Shown in pieces: positions 8,981-18,359 of a DNA stretch of 64,000 bases. The notes below the pieces were generated by a model. The model had not been told where the DNA came from. It saw only the letters and a list, made by a program, of their open reading frames with translations, and ran no database searches. The DNA is taken from the NCBI GenBank assembly GCA_029251405.1, contig JAQXDK010000006.1:32555-96554 (forward strand), given 5' to 3'. Origin of the DNA: Flavobacteriales bacterium (GTDB lineage: Bacteria; Bacteroidota; Bacteroidia; Flavobacteriales_D; Parvicellaceae). The first letter of the stretch is position 1. The number at the start of each line of letters is the position of its first letter. A program made the position numbers and the translations under genes.

Positions 8981-9008
8981 AAAACCCCACTTTAAAAAAT
9001 GAGGTTTT
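8981..9008. terminator. Bidirectional hairpin between HTH gene and tRNA-Arg
   Basis: The arms AAAACCCCA and TGAGGTTTT pair with one C/A mismatch around a loop of about 10 bases. On the minus strand the stem is followed by a long T-rich run (complement of 8971-8980), placing it just after tRNA-Arg. On the plus strand it follows the HTH stop by 7 bases. It probably serves both. Confidence 0.6.
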
Positions 9009-9014
9009 GTGCGG

Positions 9015-9088
9015 TGACCCCGGAAGGATTCGAACCCTCAACCCTCAGAGCCGAAATCTGATATTCTATCCAGTTGAACTACGGAGCC
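9015..9088 (-). tRNA. tRNA-Arg (anticodon UCG)
   Basis: A 74-base cloverleaf on the minus strand. The acceptor GGCTCCG pairs with CGGGGTC, with two G-T wobbles. The D-arm is GTTC...GAAT and the anticodon stem is TCAGA/TCTGA with loop TTTCGGC, so bases 34-36 are TCG and read CGN arginine codons. The T-arm is GAGGG-TTCGAAT-CCTTC. The discriminator is A; CCA is not encoded (the genome reads CCG), so it must be added by nucleotidyltransferase. The bases are well conserved and the call is secure. Confidence 0.95.
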
Positions 9089-9098
9089 AATTTTAAAA

Positions 9099-9106
9099 CA
9101 AAAGTA
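9099..9106 (-). promoter_or_regulatory. Candidate -7 element (TACTTTTG) for tRNA-Arg
   Basis: On the minus strand the sequence is TACTTTTG, an exact TAnnTTTG match ending 10 bases before the first base of tRNA-Arg. That is the right distance for a short 5' leader. A -33 element is not evident. Confidence 0.45.
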
Positions 9107-9153
9107 GTTTATTTGCAATAATTATTCTGAATTATTAGTTAGTTTGTATAGAT

Positions 9154-11472
9154 ATGAAATGGATTACTTTTTTTTTGGTTTTAATATCCAATCAAATTTT
9201 TTTGATTAACGCTCAAGATTTTGGTGTTGGCAACTGGAGAGATCATCTCCCTTATTCTTCTGTTAAGCAGATCGCTCAAGTTGGTAATACTTACTACGCA
9301 GCAACAGCCCACTCATTAATTGAATTTGATAATTCTACCAATGAAGTTAGAAAGTTAAGTACTGTAAATGGATTAAGCGAGGTGGGCATATCTTGTATTG
9401 TAAGTAATTTAAGTCATCAGGCTTTGGTGGTTGCTTATAATTCTAGCAATTTAGATATTATTAAAAATGATAGAATAATTAACCTTTCATCCATTTTAAA
9501 TAGTACGATTACAGGAGATAAAACCATTAATAATCTATACAGTAATAATAAATATGTTTATGTAGCTACTGGGTTTGGTATCGTTGTTATTGATATAGAA
9601 AGAGAAGAGATAAAAGACACATACATAATAGGAAATAGCAACTCTCAAGAAGCAGTTTTAGGAATTCATATTTCTGATGATTTCATATACGCTTTAACTA
9701 ATAACGGAATCAAATACGCCAATATTAACAGTCCTTTTTTATCTGACGCAAGTATTTGGAACAATCTTGACATGCCTTTAGGCGCTAACATTACCAAAAT
9801 AAGATCTTACAACAATGATTTTTTTGCCTTTAATTCTACAAATTTCATTCTTAAATATTCTAATAACAATTGGGATACCTTATTCAATTATCCCAATGAA
9901 ACATTGAGAAATTTCAGAGTACAAGACGATAATTACATCACTTGCACGAATAATCGAATTACTGTTTATAATCAAAATTTAGATACAACTTCATTGTTTT
10001 TTGCTTACAGTTCTCTTCCAGGTATTACACCAAATGATGTTCAATTTAGTAACGGATATTATTGGATTGCAGACGAGTCAAGAGGATTTAGGAGAATAAA
10101 AAAAAATTATGATAGTCGAAAATCTTTAATAGGTTATGGTGGTCCTTTTACTAATGAATGTTTTCATTTATCTTCTAGTAATAATCAATTACTTGTTGCC
10201 GCTGGCACAACGTATGGTACTAACTGGAATAAGACTTTTAACTGGAGAGGCATTTATAAATTCCAAAATTCTTGGTCTTTTTTTAATAGAAAAAATGTGC
10301 CTGAAATGCTGGAAGAAATAGATTCAATAACTGACTTAGTTTGGGTTACTCCGAATCCTAAAAATGAGAATGAGTTTGTTGCTTCTTCTTTTAATGGAGG
10401 ATTATTAGTATTCAATAACGATCAATTAACTGAAAGATATTCTTTTCACAATTCTTCACTTCAAACTAGAATAGGTCAAAATTTAGATTATGTTTTTGTT
10501 GCTGGTACATCCTACGACGATTTAGGTAATTTATGGATGGCGAACCCATTTACCACCTCCCCATTATCTGTGAGAACAAGTGACAATCAGTGGCAATCTT
10601 TTTATTGTGGTCCTTTAGCGGTTAATCAATTATGTACGGATTTAATTGTAGACAACCAGTATGGATATGTTTGGATGGTAGTCAAAGATGTTGGATTAGT
10701 AGTTTACGATTATAACAATACTCCTTTAGACAGCTCTGACGATCAATATAAAATATTGACTACCAGTTCAGGGTCTGGAGCTTTGCCAACAAGTAATGTC
10801 AATACTTTAGCTATTGATAACGATGGAGAAATTTGGGTAGGTACAGATCAAGGACCTTGTGTTTTTTACAGCTCCTATTCCATCTTTGATGATGCAAATA
10901 TAGACGCACAAAATGTCTTAATAGAATTGGACGGTACCTTACAATATTTGTTGCAAAATGAGATAATTACAGATATTGTTATAGATGGAGCTAATCGCAA
11001 ATGGTTTGCAACTGACGGCGGTGGACTTTTTTTAATGTCTGAAGATGGAACACAAACTATTTACTCTTTTTCTAAAGAAAACAGCCCTTTATTCAGCAAT
11101 AAAATTAAAGCTTTGGCGCTGAACTCTAATACTGGAGAATTATATATCGGTTCAGAAATAGGTATTATGGGATATAAATCAAATGCTACGTCATCTAATA
11201 CACAGTTTGTTGACCTAGAAGTTTATCCAAATCCAGTTAGACCGGATTATGATGGTAAAATAGCTATTAAAGGAATGATGAAAAATTCAGAAGTTAAAAT
11301 AGTTGATGCAAGTGGTTTTCTCATTAAAAATATAATTTCTGAAGGAGGTCAAGCTGTGTGGGACGGAAGAGATCGAAACAATTTCAAAGTTGGGAGTGGG
11401 GTATATTACTTTTTTGCTACTTCACAAGACGGTTATTCGAAGGCAAAATCAAAAATATTAATCGTTAGATAG
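9154..11472 (+). CDS. porZ: T9SS outer-surface protein PorZ
   Basis: A 772-residue secreted protein. A signal peptide ends near Ala20. The mature N-terminus has FGVGNWRDHLPYSS and then TVNGLSEVGIS, the signature of the PorZ N-terminal beta-propeller. Two-component-regulator-type propeller repeats follow (for example NTLAIDNDGEIWVGTDQG and DGANRKWFATDGGG), and a C-terminal T9SS-type domain starts at about residue 688 (VYPNPVRPDYDG). In Porphyromonas, PorZ belongs to the attachment complex with PorU, PorV and PorQ and delivers anionic LPS to the sortase PorU. The same role is inferred here. It heads a plus-strand run with cvpA, holB and gldH, 76 bases before cvpA. Confidence 0.88.
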   Translation: MKWITFFLVLISNQIFLINAQDFGVGNWRDHLPYSSVKQIAQVGNTYYAATAHSLIEFDNSTNEVRKLSTVNGLSEVGISCIVSNLSHQALVVAYNSSNLDIIKNDRIINLSSILNSTITGDKTINNLYSNNKYVYVATGFGIVVIDIEREEIKDTYIIGNSNSQEAVLGIHISDDFIYALTNNGIKYANINSPFLSDASIWNNLDMPLGANITKIRSYNNDFFAFNSTNFILKYSNNNWDTLFNYPNETLRNFRVQDDNYITCTNNRITVYNQNLDTTSLFFAYSSLPGITPNDVQFSNGYYWIADESRGFRRIKKNYDSRKSLIGYGGPFTNECFHLSSSNNQLLVAAGTTYGTNWNKTFNWRGIYKFQNSWSFFNRKNVPEMLEEIDSITDLVWVTPNPKNENEFVASSFNGGLLVFNNDQLTERYSFHNSSLQTRIGQNLDYVFVAGTSYDDLGNLWMANPFTTSPLSVRTSDNQWQSFYCGPLAVNQLCTDLIVDNQYGYVWMVVKDVGLVVYDYNNTPLDSSDDQYKILTTSSGSGALPTSNVNTLAIDNDGEIWVGTDQGPCVFYSSYSIFDDANIDAQNVLIELDGTLQYLLQNEIITDIVIDGANRKWFATDGGGLFLMSEDGTQTIYSFSKENSPLFSNKIKALALNSNTGELYIGSEIGIMGYKSNATSSNTQFVDLEVYPNPVRPDYDGKIAIKGMMKNSEVKIVDASGFLIKNIISEGGQAVWDGRDRNNFKVGSGVYYFFATSQDGYSKAKSKILIVR

Positions 11473-11548
11473 CTATTAATTTAATTACGAAAATATTTAT
11501 TGTGTTCATAAAAAAAAATAGTATTTATTTTCTCACTAAATTTATTAA

Positions 11549-12067
11549 ATGGTTTGGATTGATATAGTTTTTTTAGTACCAATATTGTGGGGAGTTTACT
11601 CTGGTTTTAAAAAAGGTTTAATTGCTCAGGTAATAGGTTTAATAAGCTTAGTTTGTGGTGTTTGGATTGGAACACATTTCCAACATATAGTTCAACCCCT
11701 TTTAGTAGATAAAGTACAAGAGAAATACCTTTCTATACTCTGTTTTGTAGTTTTATTTTTTTCTATTCTTATCATAGGTGCAATAATTTCTAAGATCTTG
11801 GAGAAGTTTATAAATTTCATACAACTAAAATTATTAAATAAAGTAGGAGGGATTCTTTTAGGAGTTTTTAAAATAATTTCATTTTTAGTAATTATTGTTT
11901 TTATTATTGAAAGTTTTGATCGTCAAAGTATGCTTATAGCAAGAGACACCAAAAACAATTCTTATTGCTATCCTGTATTAAAAAACATTGGAGAATTAGT
12001 CGTTCCAAACTTGAATCATGAGAAATTATTGGACAATTTACCCAATGAAAATAAAGGCACTATCTAA
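11549..12067 (+). CDS. cvpA: CvpA family membrane protein
   Basis: A 172-residue protein with four hydrophobic segments (about 5-22, 25-45, 62-88 and 100-122). The N-terminal WIDIVFLVPILWGVYSGFKKGLI is the conserved CvpA opening. In E. coli CvpA is linked to colicin V production and purF expression, and in enteric bacteria to envelope stress resistance; the molecular activity is unknown. The polar C-tail of about 50 residues is typical. It lies in the porZ-gldH run, 25 bases before holB. Confidence 0.85.
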   Translation: MVWIDIVFLVPILWGVYSGFKKGLIAQVIGLISLVCGVWIGTHFQHIVQPLLVDKVQEKYLSILCFVVLFFSILIIGAIISKILEKFINFIQLKLLNKVGGILLGVFKIISFLVIIVFIIESFDRQSMLIARDTKNNSYCYPVLKNIGELVVPNLNHEKLLDNLPNENKGTI

Positions 12068-12092
12068 GTCAAACTTTAATTACATTTGTTAA

Positions 12093-13214
12093 GTGTATTT
12101 CTCAGAATTTAACTGTCAAGATTCCTCAAAAAATCAATTATTAAATTTATTTAGTTCTAGTAGAGTACCTCATGCTTTACTATTAAGTGGTCCAGAAGGT
12201 TGTGGCCATTTACAATTAGCACTTTCTTTTTCAACCCTTATCTTATGTCAGTCACCAAAGAATAACGATGCATGTAAAGAATGCTCTTCTTGTAAGATGA
12301 ATGAAAAATACCAACACCCGGATTTGCATTTTTCTTTCCCCATACATTTACTTAAATCTGAGCATTCAGAGGTTTCTGACGATAGAAGGAAACTTTTTAT
12401 TTCTACTCTACAAAAAGAAAAATGTTTAGGTAAAAAAAGTTGGTATTCACTAATGGGGAACGAGAATAAGCAGGGAATAATTGGGGTTAAAGAAAGTCAA
12501 GCTGTAATTCAAAAAATGATTTTAAAATCATTTATGGGAGGTCCAAAAGTTTTGATACTATGGCTGCCAGAACTTATGAATTTGCAAGCTGCAAACAAGC
12601 TTCTTAAATTAATTGAGGAACCACCGGAAAAAACTTATTTCATCTTTGTTACCGATCAGAAAAATAAAATATTGCCTACAATTTATTCTAGATTACAGAA
12701 CATCTCTATTCCAAAAATGTCTTCATCTGAAATATCCGGTTTCCTTGAAAAGATCTTTCATCTTTCTGCATCCGATGCTACTGATCTAGCCTCTCTTTCT
12801 AATGGAAATTTAAATAAAGCAATAACAGAACATTTCAACACCAACTCTTCTGAATTGAATATTTCGCTTTTTGTAAAGTGGATGCGATTGTGTTATTCAA
12901 GAAATATTGCTGACACAATTGACTGGGTCAATGAATTATCTAAAATGGGTAGAGAGCAAGTAAAAGATTTACTTATTTATTCATTAGAAATGTCTAGAAA
13001 ATGTATACTTGGAAACTTCTCAGCATCTACAGAAAAAATCAATGATAAGGAAGAAAAATTCTTATCTAAATTCCAACCTTTTATCAACCATAAAAACATT
13101 TCAGAAATTAATGGATTATTAAACGATGCTCATTTCCATTTGGAAAGAAATGCTAATCCAAAAATTTTGATGCTTGATGTGTCTTTACAATTGTATAAAT
13201 TACTAAGAAAGTAA
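12093..13214 (+). CDS. holB: DNA polymerase III delta-prime subunit
   Basis: A 373-residue clamp-loader subunit. The GPEGCGHL loop at residues 33-40 is the degenerate Walker A of delta-prime (Lys replaced by His), so it should not hydrolyse ATP. A zinc module follows with Cys52, Cys61, Cys64 and Cys67. AANKLLKLIEEPP and the SRLQNI sensor region are also as in the family. In the clamp loader it pairs with DnaX and delta to open the beta clamp. The start is GTG at 12093, directly after an in-frame TAA, so no longer start is possible. GldH follows 4 bases after its stop. Confidence 0.92.
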   Translation: MYFSEFNCQDSSKNQLLNLFSSSRVPHALLLSGPEGCGHLQLALSFSTLILCQSPKNNDACKECSSCKMNEKYQHPDLHFSFPIHLLKSEHSEVSDDRRKLFISTLQKEKCLGKKSWYSLMGNENKQGIIGVKESQAVIQKMILKSFMGGPKVLILWLPELMNLQAANKLLKLIEEPPEKTYFIFVTDQKNKILPTIYSRLQNISIPKMSSSEISGFLEKIFHLSASDATDLASLSNGNLNKAITEHFNTNSSELNISLFVKWMRLCYSRNIADTIDWVNELSKMGREQVKDLLIYSLEMSRKCILGNFSASTEKINDKEEKFLSKFQPFINHKNISEINGLLNDAHFHLERNANPKILMLDVSLQLYKLLRK

Positions 13215-13218
13215 ATAA

Positions 13219-13707
13219 ATGAGTTTCCTAAAAAACATAATTAAGTCTGCTAGTTTTTTATTAGTAATAAACTTTACAAGTTGCACTCATGAAAATGTGG
13301 TAATTAGTGAATATGTAGATATTATCGATTCAAATTTCTCTTATTTAGACACTATTTCTTTCGAGGTTGCAATAGATGACACAGTTAGTAATCACAATGT
13401 GTTTTTACAACTCAGAACATCGACTAATTACAAGTGGTCCAATATGTTTGTATTTTCTGATATTGATTTTCCAAATGGAAAAACAAGAACAGATACTTTT
13501 CAAGTTTTTATAACTGATAACATGGGTCACTGGATGGGTAATAAATCAGGATTGATTGTTAACTTTAATCATTCATTATACAATAATATAAAGTTTCCAG
13601 TAGCGGGGGATTATAAGTTTAGTTTTAATCAAGCAATGAGAGACACTGTTCTTAAAAATGTAATGAGCTTAGGATTAAAAATCACCAAAAAAAGTAAGGA
13701 GAATTAA
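13219..13707 (+). CDS. gldH: Gliding motility lipoprotein GldH
   Basis: A 162-residue lipoprotein with its lipobox at Cys22 (NFTSC). The mature part carries the GldH block pattern: NMFVFSDIDFPNGKTRTDTF, then GHWMGNKSG, then KFPVAGDYKFSFNQAMRD. In Flavobacterium johnsoniae GldH is required for gliding and T9SS-dependent phenotypes. Its exact place in the machinery is unsettled, but it faces the periplasm. It is 4 bases downstream of holB, and the aminotransferase follows after 9 bases, so these three are probably one transcript. Confidence 0.88.
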   Translation: MSFLKNIIKSASFLLVINFTSCTHENVVISEYVDIIDSNFSYLDTISFEVAIDDTVSNHNVFLQLRTSTNYKWSNMFVFSDIDFPNGKTRTDTFQVFITDNMGHWMGNKSGLIVNFNHSLYNNIKFPVAGDYKFSFNQAMRDTVLKNVMSLGLKITKKSKEN

Positions 13708-13716
13708 AAAATAATT

Positions 13717-14865
13717 TTGAAGATATTACCCGACTCCAAACTTCCTAATATAGGCACTAATATTTTCACTAAAATGTCTTCTTTAGCTACGTCTTGTAAG
13801 GCTATAAATTTATCACAAGGTTATCCAGACTTTGGAGTCGATGAAGAGCTAATAAAGTTGGTAAAAAAATATTTAGATTTAGGATTTGATCAATATGCAC
13901 CTATGCAAGGTGTTTTAAAATTAAGAGAGGCTGTTTCCGAAAAGTACCATAATTTATATGGTAGATATTATCATGAAAATGATGAAATCACCATAACAGC
14001 AGGAGCTACCCAAGCAATATTTACTGCTCTTACAGCTTTTATTAATCAAGGGGATGAAGTTCTTATTTTTTCTCCTACCTATGATTGTTATGAGCCTGCA
14101 ATTCAACTCAACGGTGGAAAGCCAGTTTTCATTGAACTAGATTCTCCAAATTTTAAAATTGATTGGCAAAAAGTAGAAAATAAGATTTCCAATAAAACGA
14201 GAATGATTATTGTAAATAGTCCACAAAATCCGCTGGGTACTATTTTGACCAATCATGACTTTTTAAGATTAGAAGAAATTTCAGAAAAGTATGATTTACT
14301 AGTATTAAGTGATGAAGTATACGAGCATTTGGTATACGATGGTAAAAAGCATTTTTCAGTTGGCCAGTATCCCAATTTATTTAAAAGATCCATTGCTACG
14401 TTTTCTTTTGGAAAAACATTCCATGTAACTGGATGGAAATTAGGTTATGTTTTAGCGCCTAATAATTTAATGACAGAAATACGAAAAGTACATCAGTTTA
14501 ATGTTTTTTCATGCAATCATCCTTTTCAATTAGCCATTGCAGACTATTTAGAAAATAACGAAACCTATCTCAAACTCAACGAGTTTTATCAAAGAAAAAG
14601 AGATTTATTTTTAGACATAATTTCAGCTTCAAGATTTACTGCAAATCCATGCAATGGTACGTATTTTCAATTACTCAACTATTCTGAAATTTCAAACTTG
14701 CCTGATGTGGAAATGGCTGAAAATTTAACTATAAAGAATGGTGTTGCTAGTATCCCTATTTCAGTTTTTTCAGCTAAAAAAAATGACGAAAAAAACTTAA
14801 GATTTTGTTTTGCAAAAACTGATGAAACTCTAAAAAAAGCAGGAGATATTCTCATTAAAATTTAA
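13717..14865 (+). CDS. PLP-dependent aminotransferase, methionine aminotransferase (YbdL) type
   Basis: A 382-residue fold-type I class I/II aminotransferase. The PLP lysine is Lys233 in SFGKTFHVTGWKLGY. Asp199 and Tyr202 (LSDEVYEHL) and Asn171 (NSPQNPLG) contact the cofactor. The SFGKTFHVTGWK variant and the QGYPDFG opening are those of YbdL/KAT-like enzymes, which use methionine and aromatic amino acids with keto acid acceptors. The start is TTG, in the same frame and 9 bases after the gldH stop; no ATG is available. A nitrilase/omega-amidase encoded at 227 could act on its glutamine-derived by-product. Confidence 0.85.
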   Translation: MKILPDSKLPNIGTNIFTKMSSLATSCKAINLSQGYPDFGVDEELIKLVKKYLDLGFDQYAPMQGVLKLREAVSEKYHNLYGRYYHENDEITITAGATQAIFTALTAFINQGDEVLIFSPTYDCYEPAIQLNGGKPVFIELDSPNFKIDWQKVENKISNKTRMIIVNSPQNPLGTILTNHDFLRLEEISEKYDLLVLSDEVYEHLVYDGKKHFSVGQYPNLFKRSIATFSFGKTFHVTGWKLGYVLAPNNLMTEIRKVHQFNVFSCNHPFQLAIADYLENNETYLKLNEFYQRKRDLFLDIISASRFTANPCNGTYFQLLNYSEISNLPDVEMAENLTIKNGVASIPISVFSAKKNDEKNLRFCFAKTDETLKKAGDILIKI

Positions 14866-14940
14866 TTATTCACAATTACTTCTTAAGATTTGGTTTGTTT
14901 TTGTTAAATCTAATTTTTATTTTCTTTTACATTTACTTTC

Positions 14941-15891
14941 ATGAAGAAATACATCAGTTTATTATTTGTTATCATCGCCACTAATTTTTATTCTCAAAAT
15001 ATAATTGATGTTTATTGCTCAGATGATACTTGCAGTCACTCAGTCATAGATACGGAGATGTTGGTGATAGAAAGATGGGATACTTTGCCACAGTCTAAGT
15101 TTTGGAAAACAGTAATTAATACTACTAAAGATTCTTGTATTATAAATATTGCTAGCTCAAGAACGATATTAGCAACGATAAATCAAGAATTGTGGTTTAG
15201 TCAAACAGAGGATGAAAAAAAACAATTTAAAGATTCTATTAACAAATATTTTTGTTTGGATACTACTACAAAGTTGTACGTCACTACAGGCAAAAAAGAA
15301 TTTTATCAGATTCAAGAAGTCATTCCTTCTATTGAAAGTGCTATTGAAATTTTTCAAGACAACGATGTAGATCCCTGGTTCGCTCAGTCCATATTACTTA
15401 TAGAAAGTCCTGCTCAACTAAAATATTCTAGTGTAGGTGCTTATGGTCCTTTTCAAATTATGAAAAGAGTTGCTAGAACAATGGGGTTAACGGTTAACAG
15501 ATATGTAGATGAAAGAAAAGATTTCAAAAAGTCAGCTTTTGCAGCCAGCCAATTATTAAAAACCGTATGTATCCCACAAGCGAGAAAAATATTATGTGAT
15601 GTAGACGATATCGATCCAGCAGGAAACGAGCTTTGGTTCAAATTTTTAGTGCTTCATGTATACCATGCTGGTGCTAGAAATGTAGGCTCTTTATTAAGTC
15701 AATTAGAGGAGCCCTTAGAAGGAATGGAGCTCATCCAATGGATGTGGAAAAATGAATATGGAAATTTTAAAAATGCTTCCCAAAATTATTCTCAAATTGC
15801 TATTGCAGCAATGTTAACATTGAATGAAATAGTTCTTTCAGATTGTGATTACATATTAGAAAATCATAATTTTAATGCTATTGAGAATTAA
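14941..15891 (+). CDS. Lytic transglycosylase, SLT domain (MltD-like)
   Basis: A 316-residue exported protein with a signal peptide ending near residue 18-19 (NFYSQ). The SLT fold starts near residue 138: the likely catalytic Glu155 lies in LLIESPAQL, followed by SVGAYGPFQIMKRVARTMGL, the equivalent of the family's SPAGAVGLWQFMPATA region. Then come DERKDF, AASQLL and a late VLHVYHAG segment. It should cleave peptidoglycan glycan strands in the periplasm, giving 1,6-anhydro products. No LysM repeats are present, unlike full MltD. About 120 residues before the SLT part are of unknown fold. The next gene starts on the last base of its stop (TAATG). Confidence 0.78.
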   Translation: MKKYISLLFVIIATNFYSQNIIDVYCSDDTCSHSVIDTEMLVIERWDTLPQSKFWKTVINTTKDSCIINIASSRTILATINQELWFSQTEDEKKQFKDSINKYFCLDTTTKLYVTTGKKEFYQIQEVIPSIESAIEIFQDNDVDPWFAQSILLIESPAQLKYSSVGAYGPFQIMKRVARTMGLTVNRYVDERKDFKKSAFAASQLLKTVCIPQARKILCDVDDIDPAGNELWFKFLVLHVYHAGARNVGSLLSQLEEPLEGMELIQWMWKNEYGNFKNASQNYSQIAIAAMLTLNEIVLSDCDYILENHNFNAIEN

Positions 15892-16505
15892 TGAATAGTC
15901 TTTTAAATTGGATTAATAATACACTCATATTAATATTTGTCGTGGTTTCTTTCTTTCATCATAATTATGATTATGGATGGGATATCTATTTTTATAAAGA
16001 ATTCACCTTATTTCTCCCATTATTTATTTCTTTAATTTGGCTTTTTAAAACCTACTCCAGATGGAGAAAACTAAAATTGCTAACAGCAGAAAAAGGATAT
16101 AAAATATCTAGTGGAGGGTTTAAGAAATCTCTTTTTAAAGAAACCTTACCCTTTTATTGCTATTTATTTTTGATCATTATTTTATTGCTATATATCTCTC
16201 AAACAGTTTTATTTTCGATAGTGCTAATCATTATTATTTTAGAAGGACTGTTGTTTTTAAGATGGGGTAGAAAATCTTTCAAAATGATAATAACTCCAAA
16301 AACCATTATAATTTTACATCATCTTCAATATTTTATATTTTGGGATAAAGTAAAAAGTATCTCTTTTCAGTATAAAGGAGTTCTAATTTCTTTAAGTAGT
16401 AATAAGCAAATTTATATTGCTGAAAATGATTTTCTTGATTTTAAGGAATGGAAAAAAGACATTGAAAAGCAAGCAGTTCTCAAAGAAATATATATTCATA
16501 ACTAG
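15891..16505 (+). CDS. Integral membrane protein of unknown function
   Basis: A 204-residue protein that I do not recognise. Hydrophobic stretches near 10-25, 38-54, 85-105 and 106-120 suggest four membrane passes. The second half (about 125-204) is a soluble, beta-rich region (IITPKTIIILHHLQYFIFWDKVKSISFQ). This could be a PH-like fold, as in bacterial proteins with two helices and a bPH domain; that is a guess from the pattern. It overlaps the transglycosylase stop by one base, so the two are likely translationally coupled and may share an envelope role. Confidence 0.6.
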   Translation: MNSLLNWINNTLILIFVVVSFFHHNYDYGWDIYFYKEFTLFLPLFISLIWLFKTYSRWRKLKLLTAEKGYKISSGGFKKSLFKETLPFYCYLFLIIILLLYISQTVLFSIVLIIIILEGLLFLRWGRKSFKMIITPKTIIILHHLQYFIFWDKVKSISFQYKGVLISLSSNKQIYIAENDFLDFKEWKKDIEKQAVLKEIYIHN

Positions 16506-16506
16506 C

Positions 16507-17520
16507 TTATATTCCGCTAATAATTATAGCTTCTAATTCTCTTAAATAATTTTGCTTTTCAAAGTTTGGTGCATACACATAACCTTCGGCAGTAATTATA
16601 GTGTCTTTAAGACTGTTTAACCACGAATAACTTATGAAGGGGCCTCCCATCTTGTCATTTTTCATTCTCCAACAGCCTTTAACGAGTTTTACATATTTAC
16701 CCTTTATATAAAATGAAGAATCGGTTAGCTGGCTAATATTATTTTTGGAAGTGGTCATAAATGATTTTTTCTTTTCACCTTTTAAAAAGCGCTTCCCAAT
16801 AGAATCTTTTAATTTGATATAAGATTCTTTACTAAACTGATGTTGATTTTTGTAGAGTTTTTGATAAATAACTATTCCTTTTTGAATCTCATGAGGACCA
16901 TTTTGATCTTTTTTAATTTCCAAGTTACTCCACCACCAAAAATTTTTGGTTTTTTTATTTAGTTTATAGCCGTTTGGAGCTCGGAATTGTAAGTTACTAC
17001 CACCATCTAAGCTAGAAGAAATAGAGTTTTTAAAGGACCAGTTTTCAGATATTTTATTGAGATTAAACTCATGAATAATTGATTTTAACTCATTTGATCT
17101 TTTTAAGAAATAATTAATGGCATCTTGAAACGATTTAAACTTTAGTTCAATAATTATTTGATTTCTTGACCATAAGTTCTTCTTAATTGTTGGCGCGCTT
17201 TCGTCCGGATGATATTTAGCAATATCTATGAAGACAAAGCAATTGTTATTTTTAATGTTTTTTAAAATTTTATTAGGAACTACAAAATCTATCTGAAATT
17301 GTTTTTCAAATGGTAGTGGCGTTGTTTTTACAAGTACTTCAAATGATTTTCTTATCTGATCTCCCAAATCAGATTTCCAGTGCTTTTTATCTATTGCAAA
17401 TAAAATTTCCTGGTAATTTTTTTTTGTTTTTGGCTTTAGTAAGTGTGGACTGTACTTGTCGTTACTACAATTTTGCAACAAAAATAATGTCGTTAAAATG
17501 AAAAATATTCTTATAAACAT
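16507..17520 (-). CDS. DUF4837 family lipoprotein
   Basis: A 337-residue putative lipoprotein with Cys18 in a weak lipobox (LLQNCSND). The C-terminal block GCWRMKNDKMGGPFISYSW, followed by EGYVYAPNFEKQNYLRELEAI, is the hallmark of DUF4837, a Bacteroidota-only family of unknown function. The protein should sit in the periplasm or on the outer membrane. Its start overlaps the end of the upstream gene by 10 bases, so the two probably form an operon. It meets the plus-strand membrane protein gene tail to tail with one base between the stops. Confidence 0.75.
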   Translation of the reverse strand: MFIRIFFILTTLFLLQNCSNDKYSPHLLKPKTKKNYQEILFAIDKKHWKSDLGDQIRKSFEVLVKTTPLPFEKQFQIDFVVPNKILKNIKNNNCFVFIDIAKYHPDESAPTIKKNLWSRNQIIIELKFKSFQDAINYFLKRSNELKSIIHEFNLNKISENWSFKNSISSSLDGGSNLQFRAPNGYKLNKKTKNFWWWSNLEIKKDQNGPHEIQKGIVIYQKLYKNQHQFSKESYIKLKDSIGKRFLKGEKKKSFMTTSKNNISQLTDSSFYIKGKYVKLVKGCWRMKNDKMGGPFISYSWLNSLKDTIITAEGYVYAPNFEKQNYLRELEAIIISGI

Positions 17521-18359
17521 ATTGTTAAGCCGAATGAATAGTTTGATAATTCTGGAAAAATAGTGTTGTATTTAGTTAAATTCGATTGCATAAAAACACC
17601 TATTTTTCTATAGATTATTTTGAAAGATCCAGATAAATAATATCGCGAATTGAAAAAATTATTTTTAATATTTTCAGAATATTTAATGTTATTTTCAACA
17701 TATTTAAAATTTGACTTTCCGTACCACAAAATTTGGTTAGAAAATTCTAACTGAAGCAAAAGATTTTTTTTCTTTTTCGAAAATGGAACCCAACTTATAT
17801 TAAATGGTAAGGTGAGGTAGTGAAGATTGAGATTGTTTTTATTTACTGATTCAATATTTACCTTACTAAACATTAGACTATCATTCAAAACACTTACTGT
17901 ATTTCCACCTAAATTGAGTTTGTTTTTTTGAACGCCAATTCCTATAAAAATTTTAAGCAGCTCAGCTTTTATTTTAATAGACTTAAAGTATAATTTGAAA
18001 TTAGTCATGCTAGAATTTACATTGTTGTAAGGAAGCCTATTGGAGCTGTTGAATCCATTAAATAAATAGTTGTCATTTAATTTTAGGATTCCGAAAGATG
18101 AATTTATTCTAAAGGAATGGTTACTTTTTTCTACTTCAATTTGATCTTCTTCAAAACTCCATTCATCAATCTCATTACTTTTTGAAATAATAAGAATTTT
18201 AGAATCTTTGTATTTCAAAGATAAAGTATCATTAAATTGTCCAAAACCCGTCAAATGGGTATACAAAACAATGAATAAGCTAATGGAAAATCTCAAACGG
18301 TTCTGGAAAAAATATAAAATATATTTTGTTGATGTTTGGCAATACCTAGTTATCATCAT
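17511..18359 (-). CDS. Putative outer-membrane beta-barrel or secreted protein, unknown
   Basis: An open frame of 282 residues, not recognised. A signal-peptide-like stretch (RLRFSISLFIVLYTHLTGFGQ) lies at residues 21-41, not at the N-terminus. The first 20 residues are therefore probably not translated, and a TTG at 18296 (residue 22) would give a normal signal peptide. The mature part has alternating short strands with aromatic ends (LLLQLEFSNQILWYG, FNSRYYLSGSFKIIYRKIGVF) and finishes SFGLTICL. This suits a small outer-membrane barrel, although the terminal residue is not the usual Phe. It overlaps the DUF4837 gene by 10 bases and a possible small plus-strand gene at its 5' end. Confidence 0.6.
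   Translation of the reverse strand: MMITRYCQTSTKYILYFFQNRLRFSISLFIVLYTHLTGFGQFNDTLSLKYKDSKILIISKSNEIDEWSFEEDQIEVEKSNHSFRINSSFGILKLNDNYLFNGFNSSNRLPYNNVNSSMTNFKLYFKSIKIKAELLKIFIGIGVQKNKLNLGGNTVSVLNDSLMFSKVNIESVNKNNLNLHYLTLPFNISWVPFSKKKKNLLLQLEFSNQILWYGKSNFKYVENNIKYSENIKNNFFNSRYYLSGSFKIIYRKIGVFMQSNLTKYNTIFPELSNYSFGLTICL

Noticed and set aside
8666..9153. Mobile-element remnant around the HTH gene and tRNA-Arg
   Set aside because: No integrase, direct repeat of the tRNA 3' end or terminal inverted repeats are visible.
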